31,666 nucleotides of DNA from Nemertoderma westbladi (GCA_032718475.1 JAUCBJ010004338.1:1-31666), one strand, 5' to 3'; positions 1 through 11,035 are shown, counted from the first letter of the stretch. A program made the numbers and translations. Notes: a model not told the origin generated them from the sequence alone.

Positions 1-3
1 GAC

Positions 4-22
4 GGGATCCAGGAAGGATCCC
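4..22. repeat. Inverted repeat at the LTR terminus
   Basis: GGGATCC (4-10) and GGATCCC (16-22) form a perfect 7-bp stem around a 5-base loop, a few bases from the LTR edge. The same structure is in the other LTR just inside 11298. Confidence 0.6.
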
Positions 23-517
23 GGTTTATCCGGTTGTTTAGTTCACGCGTCCCCGCCGTGTGTATGAAAGGTAAAGGGAGTTCGTGTCGTTCGTCGTAAA
101 TAATAACTGATATAGATATAGGGTATATAGATATAGGTATATGGATAATGTTGTCGTATACAGAAGGCGGGATACGGTAATTAAAGTCCCGGTCCTTCCC
201 TAGCTAAACTAACTAACCTAACTAGCACCAATATGATACTGAGATAACTGAACTGAAATGATTACTGCCAACTGGCTATATTGCACGGTTGGCCTTGTTA
301 CTCTACCTAATCGATGCCTTTCCCCCCTCTGATTGGTTGATACCCTTGTTGGCGCCCTTTGGAGTGTTTCCGTTCACTCCACCTGTTCTCTCTGGGTTAG
401 GGGTTTGGCCCCTGACCCTTATTGTGTGTTTCCTTCCCATTTTGTTGGGGTGGCACGAGTTGGTGGTTACCCAATCTCGTGGCCCCCAATATTGCTTATC
501 GGCTTAACTTTATGGGG

Positions 518-543
518 TGTTAGCGGGATTGAATAAGCTAACA
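518..543. repeat. Inverted repeat at the opposite LTR terminus
   Basis: TGTTAGC (518-524) and GCTAACA (537-543) form a perfect 7-bp inverted repeat with a 12-base spacer. The outer arm is the LTR terminus itself. It is conserved in the second LTR (ending at 13472). Confidence 0.6.
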
Positions 544-551
544 CTCCCCCC
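544..551 (-). promoter_or_regulatory. Polypurine tract (plus-strand primer site)
   Basis: The coding-strand sequence GGGGGGAG lies directly against the TGTTAG start of the 3' LTR. This is where an LTR retrotransposon primes second-strand DNA synthesis, and it fixes the LTR boundary at 543/544. Confidence 0.8.
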
Positions 552-580
552 ATGCTATCTTCCCGGTGAGAAGATAGCAT
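552..580. other. Perfect hairpin beside the polypurine tract
   Basis: ATGCTATCTT (552-561) and AAGATAGCAT (571-580) are perfectly complementary over 10 bp, with a 9-base loop. It lies immediately upstream of the polypurine tract on the coding strand. A second smaller inverted repeat (CCCGAT/ATCGGG) lies at about 613-629. Confidence 0.6.
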
Positions 581-2049
581 CCACCTTAAGTGCGCTACAA
601 TCCCGCTGGATCCCGATCTAGTATCGGGTGTGGGGTGGAATTCTTTTCTCTCGGAGCCGGCTTTCCAGGCCGCTCCCTATGGGTATGATAACGCTACCCT
701 GTATGCCTGGCGTCTCATGTCGGGCCGATCGCGCTCACCTCTCACGCGACTTTTGTTTCCCCAACACTTTCGCCCTATCTCTTCTCCACTCTCACCCTAA
801 CTCTCTCATACCCTCGGACCTCCTCGTCCCTCACTCAGCCTCTTATTCTCCCCCCCCCACACACACTAGAATTGCGTCCGCACTCTCTCCGCACTTCGCA
901 CTATTACTCCGTTCCTCAACCCCACTTCGACTGCCTCATCCGTTCTGACGAATCTCCCCCCCCCCCCCCCCTCTTGTGCCGTCGCACTCAAGAGGTGTGA
1001 AATTGTCTGTTGTCTCGTCCATAGTGCCATAGTCAGTTTACCCCCCAGTCCCAGTAGCTAATTGAGAAAGGTTGTATGACTATAGTACTTACTCCGAACG
1101 TATGTATTTGTAGATTACTAATTACTACGTACGTACATACAAATTGCACTTATATGATTATTTGCATTAATTAAATTTGTACTTAATAGTTCGTACGTCC
1201 CACGCGGCACCTTCCAGGCGTACCACGTCCAAGTCTCAGTTTCTCTCCCCCCCTGGGAACCTATCTGTTCCTCTGTTCCTCGATGGGCGGCACCCCTCCG
1301 AACTCGTCGTCGTCTTCCTCCTCTGGCAGTGGCTCCAACCCCGGTATCCCGATGGATCCACTATGTCCCTTCCCGCCTTGGCTCTCGCCCGTAGCTCTCC
1401 ATCCCTCTAGCTCCTTTAACTTCCTTTGCGGTTGTTCGCCCTCGGCGCCCGCTGGTATGGGCATTGCTTGCAATCTCGACGTCGACTGTTTCGGTGATCC
1501 CACCGTCCATCCCAGTTCTCGCCCTAGAGACTCCCCCAACTCCCTGACGAAGTCCAATGAAGTTCGTCTAAGCCTGCCTGTTCCTCGAAGCCGTAACTCT
1601 GCGTCCTGGCCTCCTCTTCCCTCTCCTCTGCTTCTATCCTCTCCCGTCTAGTTTGCCTGCCATCTCGAACTCTGCCCGATCGTTCACCCGTAGGTGGTGC
1701 CTTGCCAAGGCGCAAACGTGATGAGTGATGGGTTTAGGTGGTTTAAGTTCAGTTCGATGGCCTATCTCTTTCTGAATTTCTGAGTTATTGCCTATTCTTA
1801 CTACTGTTACCATAATTTGTTCCCCTTTTAGCCATATTCTTATTCTAATTTTATTTTGATTTTAATCCTACTGTCCTATTACTTGCTACTGCCTATGGAT
1901 TATTCTATCTCCTAATCCACATTCTGGCCTACTCTGTGGGCCTGTGCAGTACAGCAGTATATGTCGCGCGGCCTACACGATCTATCCAACTGTACTCATA
2001 TGCCCCCCTCTCGCTACTAACTGCTAACTAATATCTATATCTTATATAC
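581..2049 (-). other. 3' internal region of the retroelement without a recognised gene
   Basis: About 1.5 kb lies between the 3' hairpin and the palindrome repeats. It is C-rich on the plus strand near the LTR, with a run of 16 C at 956-971. Two overlapping coding-strand reading frames (1715 to 1524, and 1557 to 1261) encode Glu/Arg- and Gly/Pro-rich low-complexity peptides. Neither starts with ATG and neither resembles an envelope protein: there is no signal peptide, transmembrane segment or Cys pattern. They could be remnants of one frameshifted accessory frame, but the evidence is weak. Confidence 0.5.
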
Positions 2050-2560
2050 CCTTCTACCTCTTACTCTCTCTCTAACTAACGGTACTACGTACCCTCTAAC
2101 TCTCTAACTAACAGTACTACGTACCCTCTAACTCTCTAACTAACGGTACTACATACCCTCTAACTCTCTACCTAATGGTACTACGTACCCTCTAACTCTC
2201 TAACTAACGGTACTACGTACCCTCTAACTCTTCTCTAACTAACGGTACTACGTACCCTCTAACTCTTCTCTAACTAACGGTACTACGTACCCTCTAATTC
2301 TCTTCTAACTAACGGTACTACGTACCCTCTAACTCTCTAACTAACGGTACTACGTACCCTCTAACTCTTCTCTAACTGACGGTACTACGTACCCTCTAAC
2401 TCTCTACTTAACTAGCGGTACTACGTACCTCCTAACTAACTAACTCTAGGTACTACGTACCTCCTAACTAACTGACTAACTCTAGGTACTACGTACCTTC
2501 TTACTGACTAACTAACTCTAGGTACTACGTACCTTCTTACTGACTAACTTCTGCCTACTA
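2050..2560. repeat. Tandem repeat with a 13-base palindrome in every unit
   Basis: Fourteen copies of GGTACTACGTACC or a one-base variant start at 2081, 2113, 2145, 2177, 2209, 2244, 2279, 2314, 2345, 2381, 2417, 2449, 2485 and 2521. They are separated by CT/AA-rich spacers related to ctctaactaac. Unit length is 31-36 bp. Each palindrome has two 5-base arms (GGTAC/GTACC) around TAC. The block lies in the 3' non-coding region of the retroelement, between the end of pol and the 3' LTR. Confidence 0.9.
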
Positions 2561-2701
2561 ACTGCGTACCTACTATGTACTATTATTTTATTTTTATTTT
2601 CTATTTTTATTTTCTATTTTTATGTGTGGGAAGGGCGTCTCGCCCTCAATCCCACCCCCCTCAGTCCAAAGCTTGGACGACTAAACTCATTACCAACTCC
2701 A

Positions 2702-3640
2702 CTAAGGTGCCCCTTCTAACAGACAGCATTTTCCTACTGCTCTCCTGTAGGTTTTTCTGTCCTTCACACCTATCTTACCACCTATCCGCACTTCTACCGA
2801 TCGGACTCTTCCGTCCTCGTCGGAGTAAGTGCCTACAACTCTCGCCAACCGCCACTGGTTGTTGATGATAGTATCATCCGTAACGATTACGAGATCTCCC
2901 TCTCTTAACTCCCTATTTGGCTTCCTCCACTTACTCCTTTTATGGAGTGTGGGTAGGTATTCCTCTACCCACCTCCTCCAATACTCTGCGCTTATTGCTT
3001 TAGCGACTTTCCAACTTTGGCGGGAGTGTATGTCATCTGGGTCTACACCCCGCATATCGATGGTCGCTGGCCTTTCCATCAGGAAATGGCTAGGCGTCAG
3101 CACGTCTAATGACTCAGGGTCATCATTCTCCGGGTATAGTGGTCTGCTATTAATGATCCCCTCGCACTTCGCAAGAACTGTCCGTAAGACGTCCTCAGTG
3201 ACCATGTGGGTGTTCATTAGCTTCGTCATTAGACGCTTTGAACTGCCCACCAGTCTCTCGACGCACCCTAGCGTATGTGGTGCATACGGCGTCCTTCTCT
3301 CCCACTTTACTTGTCATCGTCTCATGGCTGCCCTGACTTCTTCTCCTTCCAGGGTGTCCAAGGCCTCTGCCATCTCATTCTCTGCGCCCACAAAGTTGGT
3401 GCCGTTGTCGCTGTATATCACTGCGATCGTCCCACCTTTGCGGTCCCTAAACCTTTCTAAGGCATTAATGAATGCTGATGCGGTTGCATCTTGGGCGAGT
3501 TCTATCCCTACCGCCCGCGTGTTGTTACATACGAAGATGATACCGTAGCGTTTCTCCGTGTGCCGCATCACCTTGATCTTTATCGGCCCGAACATGTCCA
3601 CACCGCAATGCGTAAATGGCGGGTCGTGCTGTCTTACTGT
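2702..3640 (-). pseudogene. pol: Integrase core and C-terminal region of Pol, frameshifted and with an internal stop
   Basis: This is the downstream part of Pol, in a different frame from the 3525-6683 segment. Integrase inserts the cDNA into the genome. The first catalytic Asp lies in VDMFGP (near 3600), the second in YSDNGTNFVGA, and the catalytic Glu in CVERLVGSSK (near 3265), so the D-D-E triad is still encoded. An in-frame TGA at 3316-3314 separates the second Asp from the Glu. The C-terminal part (WRLARVVGTYSDEDGRVRSV) matches the small domain that follows integrase in BEL/Pao (DUF5641-like). The natural stop is at 2702. The frameshift relative to upstream Pol lies around 3630-3650, between the HHCC finger and the core. 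The product cannot be made as one piece without recoding. Confidence 0.85.
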
Positions 3641-6600
3641 ATAGTGATACTGGTAGTGGCGCCATCTCTTGTATGGCTCGCTCCTTCTTCGCTCGTCGGC
3701 AGGTCTGGCACTGCCCCACCACCGCTTTTACCTTCTTCCTCAACTGTTTGACCCAAAAGGTCCTCCTTATCTCGGTGAGGGTTCGGTTGGTGCCCCCGTG
3801 CAATATCGACTTGTGGGAGTCCCAAATAATCTGGTGAACTATTGGCGATCCTGTTGGAATGATGATGGGTTTCGGTGGTATGATTATGCTGTTGTTGTAT
3901 CCCACCCTAGAATTCATTACTAGAATCCCGTCGTCATTAAGTTGTGGCGACAGCGTGATCAGCTCGCTGTCCCGTCGGAGGTGTTGTTGGTTACCGACGC
4001 GTTCTACCTCGTCACTATAGTTCTTCCATTGTTCATAGCGGATGATTGCCTTAGCCGCTCCTTCCAGATCTATGGATGTCTTGATCTTGTCTTTGCCAAC
4101 TCCCGCGAGGAAATTCCCGAAGGCTCTCCAATACGCCACTAGTTTCTTGGTCTTATACCAACTAGAACTGTAGCTGAGGAGTTTATCCGTCGGGTTATCG
4201 CACAGTTCTCGTCTTGGTTGCACGTCCCTAATCTCCCTCACCATCTGGGAGTATATCTCTTCTCCCTCTGAATCTCCTTCTTCTCCCTCTGACACTACTT
4301 CTGAGCCCGGGTCCACCTTCCTCATCGGTGGCCAGGCCTCCTTATCGCTCAGAAATTGTGGCCCATGTTGCCACAATACTTCCTTCTTCAAGAAAGTGTG
4401 GCGTACCACGCCCCTCGACAACAAGTCCGCTGGGTTCTCGTCCGTTGGGCAGTAGTGCCACCTTTCCAGTTCTGTGGCCGCCCTTATTTCGTCCACTCTA
4501 TTTGCGACGAATATTGGGTATCTTGTCCTTTCGTTATGTAGCCAACCAAGCACTACCATGGAGTCCGTCCAGTAGTGTGTCTCCACTATGTTGGGAATAG
4601 TGTCCACTAGGTAGGCTGTGGCCCTAACTCCTAGTCTTGCAGCTGTCAATTCTAACTTGGGAACTGATGCTGAATCTGGCGGCGTTGACTTTGCTTTGCT
4701 AAAGGCTAGTCTGGGCTTGTGAGCCCCCTCTCGTTGTACTAAATAGAGTGCCGCTCCGTATGCCTCCAACGACGCATCGGAGAACATGTGTAGGTCCAGA
4801 TTCGTCATGTTCCCATCCGGGAAATACACTCGTGGCATGTTGTATGTTCCCATCTTCTCCAAGTCTCCTGTCCACTTACTCCACTGTTTCTTGATCTCCT
4901 CTGGTACCTCTACGTCCCACTCATCCTTCAATTTGTATACTCTCTTGAGTATCTGTTTTCCCGCAACTAATAATGGGGATGCTAGGCCTAGGGGATCGTA
5001 TATCCTTGCTATATACGATACATAGCCCCTCTTCGTGTGGATGTCTGTGCCCTCCTGGCTCAGCTGATACTTCAGTTCGTCTGTCTCTCTGTTCCATACG
5101 ATTCCCAATGCCATCTGTTGAGATTCTGTTCTTTTAATCGCCATGTCCTGCCCTTTGGCTGTCGTGGGATTATCCATGGTCGATTCTGGTCTCTTGTCCT
5201 CTATCGCCTTGATAAATTCTTCCGAACTGGATTGGAATTTGGTCAGGTTAAAGCCGGATCCTTTTAGGATGTCGCGAACCTCGCGCCCCGTGTCCAGTAT
5301 CTCCTTAACCGTGTTTCCAGACTCCATCCCGTCGTCTACGTAGAAGCCGCGTCGAATCATATCGACGGCCCTAGCGCTGTATCTATCTTCCTTCCCCTTC
5401 ACTGTGTCTCTGACTGCCATAGTCGTCGTAAATGAAGACGACTTGGCCCCCATGTTTTGTACTACCATCTTATATGCTGGTATTATCGACGGTTCTTCCT
5501 CGCCGTTATACCATAAGAAGCGTTGACTGTCGCTATCTTCCTCCGTTACACGGACTTGGTTGAACATGCCTTCTATGTCACACGTGAAGGCGTGTTTCCC
5601 ATTCCTAAATCTAAGTAGGACCTCTATGCCCGAGTTGTATATGTTTGGGCCTTCTAACAGATAGTCGTTTAAGCATTTTCCATTGGTCTTTGCCGATGCG
5701 TCAACTACCATCCGCAGTTTACCTTTCTTTGGGTCTAAAGCCACGTGGAGTGGCAGGTAATATGTCCTGTCCGTGTTCGGTTCGTCGACCGGTAACTCCA
5801 CGGCCCATCCTTTCTCGACGTACTTCTTAATCGTTCTGTGGATGTACTCATTCTTCTCGGGGCTCCGTTTTAGTGTTTGTTTCAGCTTGCGGAGTCTCGT
5901 GAGTACCATCCCTCTATTATCGGGCAGTGGTATCTTCGGTAGTTTCCATACCATTCCTATAGTATACCGCCCCTCATCGCAGGTCATCAATTCCTCCACA
6001 CTTTGTAAAGCCTGCTTGTCTTCTACCGAGGTCCCGACCCCGGTCTCTTTTAGTCCCTCGAAATCTCGTCTGAGCAGTCTTTTAAGCAGCTCCTCTGCTC
6101 CCTCATCACCCATTTCCTGCATTGTTCCCGCGAACATGCATCCTGATGTCTCCGACATCCTAAATGGTATCTTGCTCTTGATTGGGCCACTCAGCGTCCA
6201 CCCGAATGGTGTCAATATCGCCACCGGATCACACTGCTTGTCTTCGCCGAAGACCGTTTGCATTCTTTCGTGGGCCATTGGGCAGTCCATTCCTACTATG
6301 ATGGATACCTTCCTAACGTCCACGTCTGGGATTGAGAAGTCAATGTCGTCCAGGAATTTATATTGCTTGACCTCGATGTTGGTTGGCCGCCTGGCATTGA
6401 TATTAATTGACTCTATTACTTGGATGGGGTCGATGGTTGCCCCATAGTCGCATCCCGGTGCCACTGCTGCAATTGCGCACCGCCCGGTTCTCATCTCCAG
6501 GATCTCATCTTTGCTAGAGATGGTTGTTACCGCCATTCTGCTTGGCCTCGTTCTCAATCCTATCTCTTCGGCCACCCATTCCTCGACTAATGTGAAGGCA

Positions 6601-6689
6601 GCTCCACTATCGACCAGCATTAGTGTTGTTACTGATCGATTGCCTTCCCCAATCACTCGCACGGGTACTACTCCAAGTAACACCGTTCC
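3525..6689 (-). pseudogene. pol: Pol: aspartic protease, reverse transcriptase, RNase H, integrase zinc finger
   Basis: The frame is open for 1052 codons from the GTG at 6683, but the true frame runs in from Gag through the TGA at 6692-6690. Residues are numbered from 6683. The retropepsin-like protease has LVDSGA (Asp25). Reverse transcriptase has CDIEGMFNQV (Asp369) and YVDD (Asp450, Asp451). A Pao-specific connection region follows at about 555-610. RNase H has FSDAS (Asp636), KLELTAA (Glu678), TDS (Asp707) and ENPADLLSRG (Asp752), so all four catalytic residues are intact. The integrase HHCC finger lies near the C-terminus (HKSILH and CQTC). After that the frame slips near 3630-3650, and the last ~35 codons to the stop at 3525 are out-of-frame. 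Catalytic domains look intact and similar to functional relatives, which suggests recent inactivation. Confidence 0.93.
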
Positions 6690-7289
6690 TCACTTCTTCG
6701 CCCCTACTGTGCTCGTCGCCATCGTCTGGCCTCTCCTCTGACCAAACTTTACCGGCCTCTCCTTGCATTCCCTTGCTCTATGTCCACTCATCACACATCG
6801 CGAGCAGATTTTATTGCTCAACGCATAATCTATCTGATCTTGCCTAGGTAGCGCCTGCCAGTACCTGCAGTTCATGGTTTGATGAAGCGCATTTGCGTGT
6901 AGCTGGCATTTGCTCTTTGGGTCGTAGCCCTCCTTATACAGTGCATCGCCTATCGCAGCTGCGTTTGTACCAAAGTCCCTACTATTCTTATTGTTTGGAT
7001 TCGGCCTACTGGACGTATTGGGGTTATATTTATTTGTGTTGTTATTATTCCCCTGTCCGTTCCATGGTGTGGTCTCACTTTCGGCTATCTGTGGACTTGC
7101 AGTCCCCTGCGTCGCTGCATATGGCAATGATTGCCTGAGCCTCGGTAATGCGTTTGATGTGTTGTGCTCTGGTTTCGGTCTATGGTAATCCGTCTTTGGT
7201 CCCTTTCCCAGGCTATCTTCGCTATAGACTGGGTCAGTTATTAGTTTAGCCTCGTAGTTTAAGAAGCTTGACATTTCTTCTAAACCCGG
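6690..7289 (-). pseudogene. gag: Gag nucleocapsid segment with two zinc knuckles
   Basis: Same frame as the Gag segment upstream and Pol downstream, bounded by TAG (7292-7290) and TGA (6692-6690). Counting from the ATG at 7274, the segment has an Asn-rich linker (about 70-98), a CHHC finger (C123, H126, H131, C136) and a CCHC knuckle (C157, C160, H165, C170). Such knuckles bind the element's RNA during packaging. The protease begins about 30 residues after the TGA, so this stop lies exactly at the Gag/Pol border. The ATG at 7274 need not be a real start, because homologous BEL/Pao Gag continues through this point. Confidence 0.85.
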
Positions 7290-8234
7290 CTACGCACCCT
7301 TCCTATCTCGAGTGGAGAAAGCGATTTTCCTCCACTTGTTGCGCAACCACATCGGTAGTGCCTGCGCTATCGTGGTGATGTTGTTGGACGCGTTGAGTTC
7401 GTATGGCGCGTCAAGCGTCTTTAACACGATCAGCGCCTTCTCAACCTTGTTCGCAAATGTCTTAATGCTAACGGGATTATCCTGTAGGCCACCCGATGTT
7501 ATGCCTCTCAGTGTCTGCCTGATGATCTTGGCCGGGTGCCCGTATTCCCTATCCAGTGCCCGCCATGCTGTCGTGAAGCCGCCCTCTATGCCTTGATATT
7601 GCCTCACGATGTCGTATGCTGGGCCTCCCGTGTATACTTGCAGATATTTTAGGCACTCCGCCTGCGTCAAGTTCTTTGTCAGTATTTCGTTACTATACAT
7701 GCGCCGAAACTGTAGATATTCTTCCGGCCTACTCCCATCGAATTTGAATGGTTCCACGGGTGGTAACTCGATCCTCGTTTTCAACGCATCGATCAACGTG
7801 GCCATCCCCTTCGCCTGCGCTTCCAATGGATTCGATGGATGCTGTATGGTTTCTCCTGTCTGGTGCGGTCCGTCCGTCCTATTTCTTGACTTTCTTTGAC
7901 TTGGGTATGTTATTGGGGGTAGCGGCCCCCTCCATATTTCTGTATCACACGACCTATTTTCATCCAAGGGACTCGTTGTTCTTGCTCCTATCGGGGTATA
8001 TTGTTGATATTGTGATGGGGGAATGTCATCCTGTCCCCCCCCCACCGGTATGTTTGGTACTGGGGTTGATGTTAATATGTTGGGGCCCCTACACCTATGC
8101 GCAATAATTCCCCCCTCCCCTGGGTATATGTTATGTCCCTGCATGCTGTAGTCATACTGCTGTACTGGTACCGGTATAGGCCTATCAGCTTCTGGCCTAC
8201 CCGCCGGTATGTATTCCGCGACTTCCGGGTTTAA
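7290..8234 (-). pseudogene. gag: Gag capsid-like segment (DUF1759-type)
   Basis: The frame is open from the TGA at 8237-8235 to the TAG at 7292-7290, in the same frame as both neighbours. The first ATG is at 8144, but about 30 sense codons precede it, so the segment is probably the middle of one polyprotein. The first ~110 residues are Pro/Gln-rich linker. The rest, with PVEPFKFDGSRPEEYLQFRR and TAWRALDREYGHP, is the capsid-like region shared by BEL/Pao Gag proteins (DUF1759 family). It would form the particle shell. Family assignment rests on motif recognition only. Confidence 0.85.
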
Positions 8235-9071
8235 TCACGTCGTCCGCGCTATCCTATCGCCTACATTGCCTCTGTCAGTATGGCCTATGGTATGTGCAGT
8301 AAGGCCTACAGTATGTCCTACAGTCTGCATGTGTCGCTCGGGATCGAAGTTTATTCTTCTCGAATAGTCCTCTCCGTGGCTACCGTACTCTCGATCGGTA
8401 GGTATATTCCGTCGGAAAGTTTCTCTTCGACCCCCCTCTCTACTGTTCTCATCTTCGTACCAGTACATCGCGTACCCCTCCATCGGCGCGTGATGTGCCT
8501 CGCCAGGTCGCATCTCTCCGGGGCGATGGCAATCTCCCGGAGTCCGACCCCACTGACTCTCCGTTCTCATCTCAACCACCGACGGCTCGCTATCCGTCCT
8601 CGCTCTTTCATCGTTCGCGGCGATACTTCTACTACTGTCTTCTCTTCTCCTCCTTTCAGTGGAGTATTCCCACTCGCGAGATCTCTCGTCGACCTCCCGG
8701 TTAAACCCCACTGTTCTTCTTCCCTCTTCTGATCGGGCTCGACGCTTCGTCCGCCCTCTCACGACGTCAACCTGTCTCTCTCTGCTCGGTCGCACGCCGC
8801 TGGGGATACTCGCAATCCCCCTATTACTCTCCGTCGCCGGGTGTTGCGGTTTACCTATTTTGGCCCGCGCATTATCCGCTGACGGCTGTGGGACACTCTC
8901 TGCCCCCCCCTTTTCGCCGCTAACTCGCGGTTGTGGGGCCCCTGTAGCCCCCCCCCCCCACTCGCCACATCTAGCTTCGCTATCTCTCACCCCGCTACCA
9001 TATCCCTCTCCAGTCGACACATCAACCCTACCGCGGTCGGGTCTATTCACCCCCGCCTCTCCCTCTGCTAT

Positions 9072-9310
9072 TGCGTGGCCTACCAGGCCCTCTACTCCCT
9101 GCCTACCAACTACGTGGCCTACCAGGCCCTCGCTGGGTCTATCCAACCCAGCCACTCCCTGCCTATCAACTACGTGGCCTACCAGGCCCTCGCTGGGTCT
9201 ATCCAACCCAGCCACTCCCTGCCTATCAACTACGTGGCCTACCAGGCCCTCGCTGGGTCTACCCAACCCAGCCGCTCCCTGCCTACCAACTATACGGCCT
9301 ACCAGGCCCC
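9072..9310 (-). repeat. 60-bp coding repeat in the Gag extension
   Basis: Four copies, the first and last diverged, of a 60-bp unit encoding RPSEGLVGHVVDRQGVAGLD (20 residues). The two central copies (about 9115-9234) are nearly identical. The period is a multiple of three, so the frame is kept. Confidence 0.9.
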
Positions 9311-9339
9311 CGTCTGCCTGGCTATACACGCCCGACGTG

Positions 9340-9660
9340 TTCACGTTAATAGCACCCATATTGGAAACGGAATTAATTTGTTCGTTTGGAACAAAATCAT
9401 TTGAATTATTTTGTAAATTCGGGCTTGGATCATTATTTAAATTATTTGAATTATTATTATTTTCTAAGTTTAAATTATTATTCGGATTATTTTGCACGTT
9501 CAAATTGAAATTATTATTTGTATTTAAATTTAAATTACTGCTACTAGGTAAAGTATTATTTGCTGCAATAAAGGTTTGGTTAGAGTTATCCCATACGGTA
9601 CTATTAATATTAACGACGTCTACTGTAGCATTATTGTTATTACCCCCCCCCCCCCCACCC
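9340..9660 (-). repeat. Asn-rich and Gly-run coding tract
   Basis: A 14-base C run (9643-9656) encodes consecutive Gly residues. It is followed, in coding order, by roughly 100 residues dominated by Asn with Leu, Phe and Ser, encoded by aat/aac triplets. Base composition turns sharply AT-rich compared with the GC-rich sequence on either side. Confidence 0.85.
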
Positions 9661-9944
9661 GTACGGTCACACCAGTTTTGGGTCTGTCGTGCGGTCCCTG
9701 TAAGTGGGGTATTAATAAGTGTATCCACGGCCCCCGGCTCCTCGGAAATACTCGAGCCGGCCCCGCTCTCAGACGTCCCCGCCCGCGCCAGTTGCAGCTC
9801 GCGCGTGCATCTAATCTTATGCCCCATAAGCTCACTTTGGCGTCTCTCTAATTCTTTTCGCTCACACTCCTCCCTTGCCATTCTCTCCCTACACTCCCGT
9901 TCGCTTTGCTCGGCCAATTCCAACTCTTTTCTAGCTCCCTCCCT

Positions 9945-10160
9945 TCGTCTCGCCTCACGCTCTCTGCGTTCACCCTCCTCTCTCACCTCTCGTTCTTTGC
10001 GCTCGTTTTCCTCTCTCGCCTCACGTTCCCTACGTTCCGCCTCACGCTCTTTGCGCTCGTTTTCCTCTCTCGCTACACGTTCCCTACGTTCCACCTCACG
10101 CTCTCTGCGCTCGTTTTCCTCTCTCGCTACACGTTCCCTACGTTCCGCCTCACGCTCTTC
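9945..10160 (-). repeat. 54-bp coding repeat in the Glu/Arg coiled coil
   Basis: About four copies of an 18-residue unit (ERRERVAREENERREREV and variants). The marker gctcgtttt recurs at 10001, 10055 and 10109, an exact 54-bp period. The sequence is expected to form a single highly charged helix or coiled coil. Confidence 0.9.
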
Positions 10161-10811
10161 TTGTTCCCTCCTCTCTGTTTCCTCACACTCCCTAAGGCTT
10201 TTCAAAGCCCTTTCGGCCCTCTCTCCGGTTTCTCTAATCAATGCCGTTTCCCTCTCTAGCCGCATTCTCCCCTCCTCTAACTGTTTATCCATTTCCCTCT
10301 GACCTTGCTCTATCAGGTCGAGATGGTACGCGGCATTTATCTCTCTCACCCGTCTTTCTTTCGCGGAGGATGTAGCAGACTTATCGGTTACGACGGACTC
10401 CCTCCGCCTTCCCGACCTACTGACTTTCCCCCACCTCCCGGAACTTCCTCCGACCGACGAGGCCGAATCCTCGGGGTTAACCTCGGATTCGCCCCCCTCA
10501 GGTCTCTCCCAACCCACTAATTTTAGTCCCCGGGCATCGACTAAGTACGGCCCTACGTACACTACGCTAGGTTCCATACCCCTATACCGCCACAAGTCAT
10601 ACAGTTCCTCGGCAACCCCTCTCGCTCTCTCTTCGGCCACTTTTCTCTGTCCGAATCGCATTAAATAGTTAAAATGTCTATTCGACTCACCTAGTCCTTT
10701 CTTTAGTTTTACCTTGTCTATCGTCGCCCCTCCTCTCCGGGTTGTGATGTAGGCCCGTCGAAGTCGCTCAGAAACCCCGACGTCCTCGTCGCCGACCTCT
10801 CTTCCGTCTCT

Positions 10812-11035
10812 CCGGGTCCGGCGTCGTACCGTCGGCCCCACCGTCGCCGTTTCGGTGGGCCGCTCGTCGCCCTCGGCCTGTGGCTGGCCGGCGACATCGG
10901 TACCGACATCTCCTCCGTCTCTTCGGGTCCGGCGTCGTACCGTCGGCCCCACCATCGCCGTTTCGGTGGGCCGCTCGTCGCCCTCGGCCTGTGGCTGGCC
11001 GGCGACATCGGTACGTCGACCCACGTCTCGTGTCG
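10812..11035 (-). repeat. 111-bp direct duplication near the Gag N-terminus
   Basis: Two copies with a period of 111 bp (37 codons). The marker gcgtcgtacc occurs at 10821 and 10932. The encoded unit starts TDVAGQPQAEGDERPTETA and contains the basic stretch VRRRTRR. The copies are almost identical, which implies a recent duplication. Confidence 0.9.

Larger units (their letters stand above)
1..543 (-). repeat. 3' LTR of the BEL/Pao element (complete but for about one base)
   Basis: This matches the second LTR copy, differing only at position 3 (C versus T at 11301) and position 99 (A versus T at 11397). On the coding strand the LTR begins TGTTAGC (543 leftwards) and should end in CA. The terminal base pairs with T11298 and falls just outside the window, giving a 544-bp LTR. 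It is uninterrupted, so it serves as the empty-site reference for the insertion in the other LTR. Short reading frames inside it (such as 289-507) occur identically in both LTRs and are not treated as genes. Confidence 0.95.

Noticed and set aside
289-507. 72-codon hydrophobic frame in the LTR (again at 13218-13436)
   Set aside because: It is identical in both LTRs because LTRs are copies. It lies antisense to the element, with no homology recognised.
1261-1715. 3' accessory or envelope gene of the retroelement
   Set aside because: Two overlapping frames lack ATG starts and encode low-complexity charged peptides. No signal peptide, transmembrane segment or envelope-like Cys pattern.
8659-10302. 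547-codon plus-strand frame opposite gag
   Set aside because: It is antisense to the Gag extension, low in complexity, and an expected shadow of the GC-rich repetitive coding strand.
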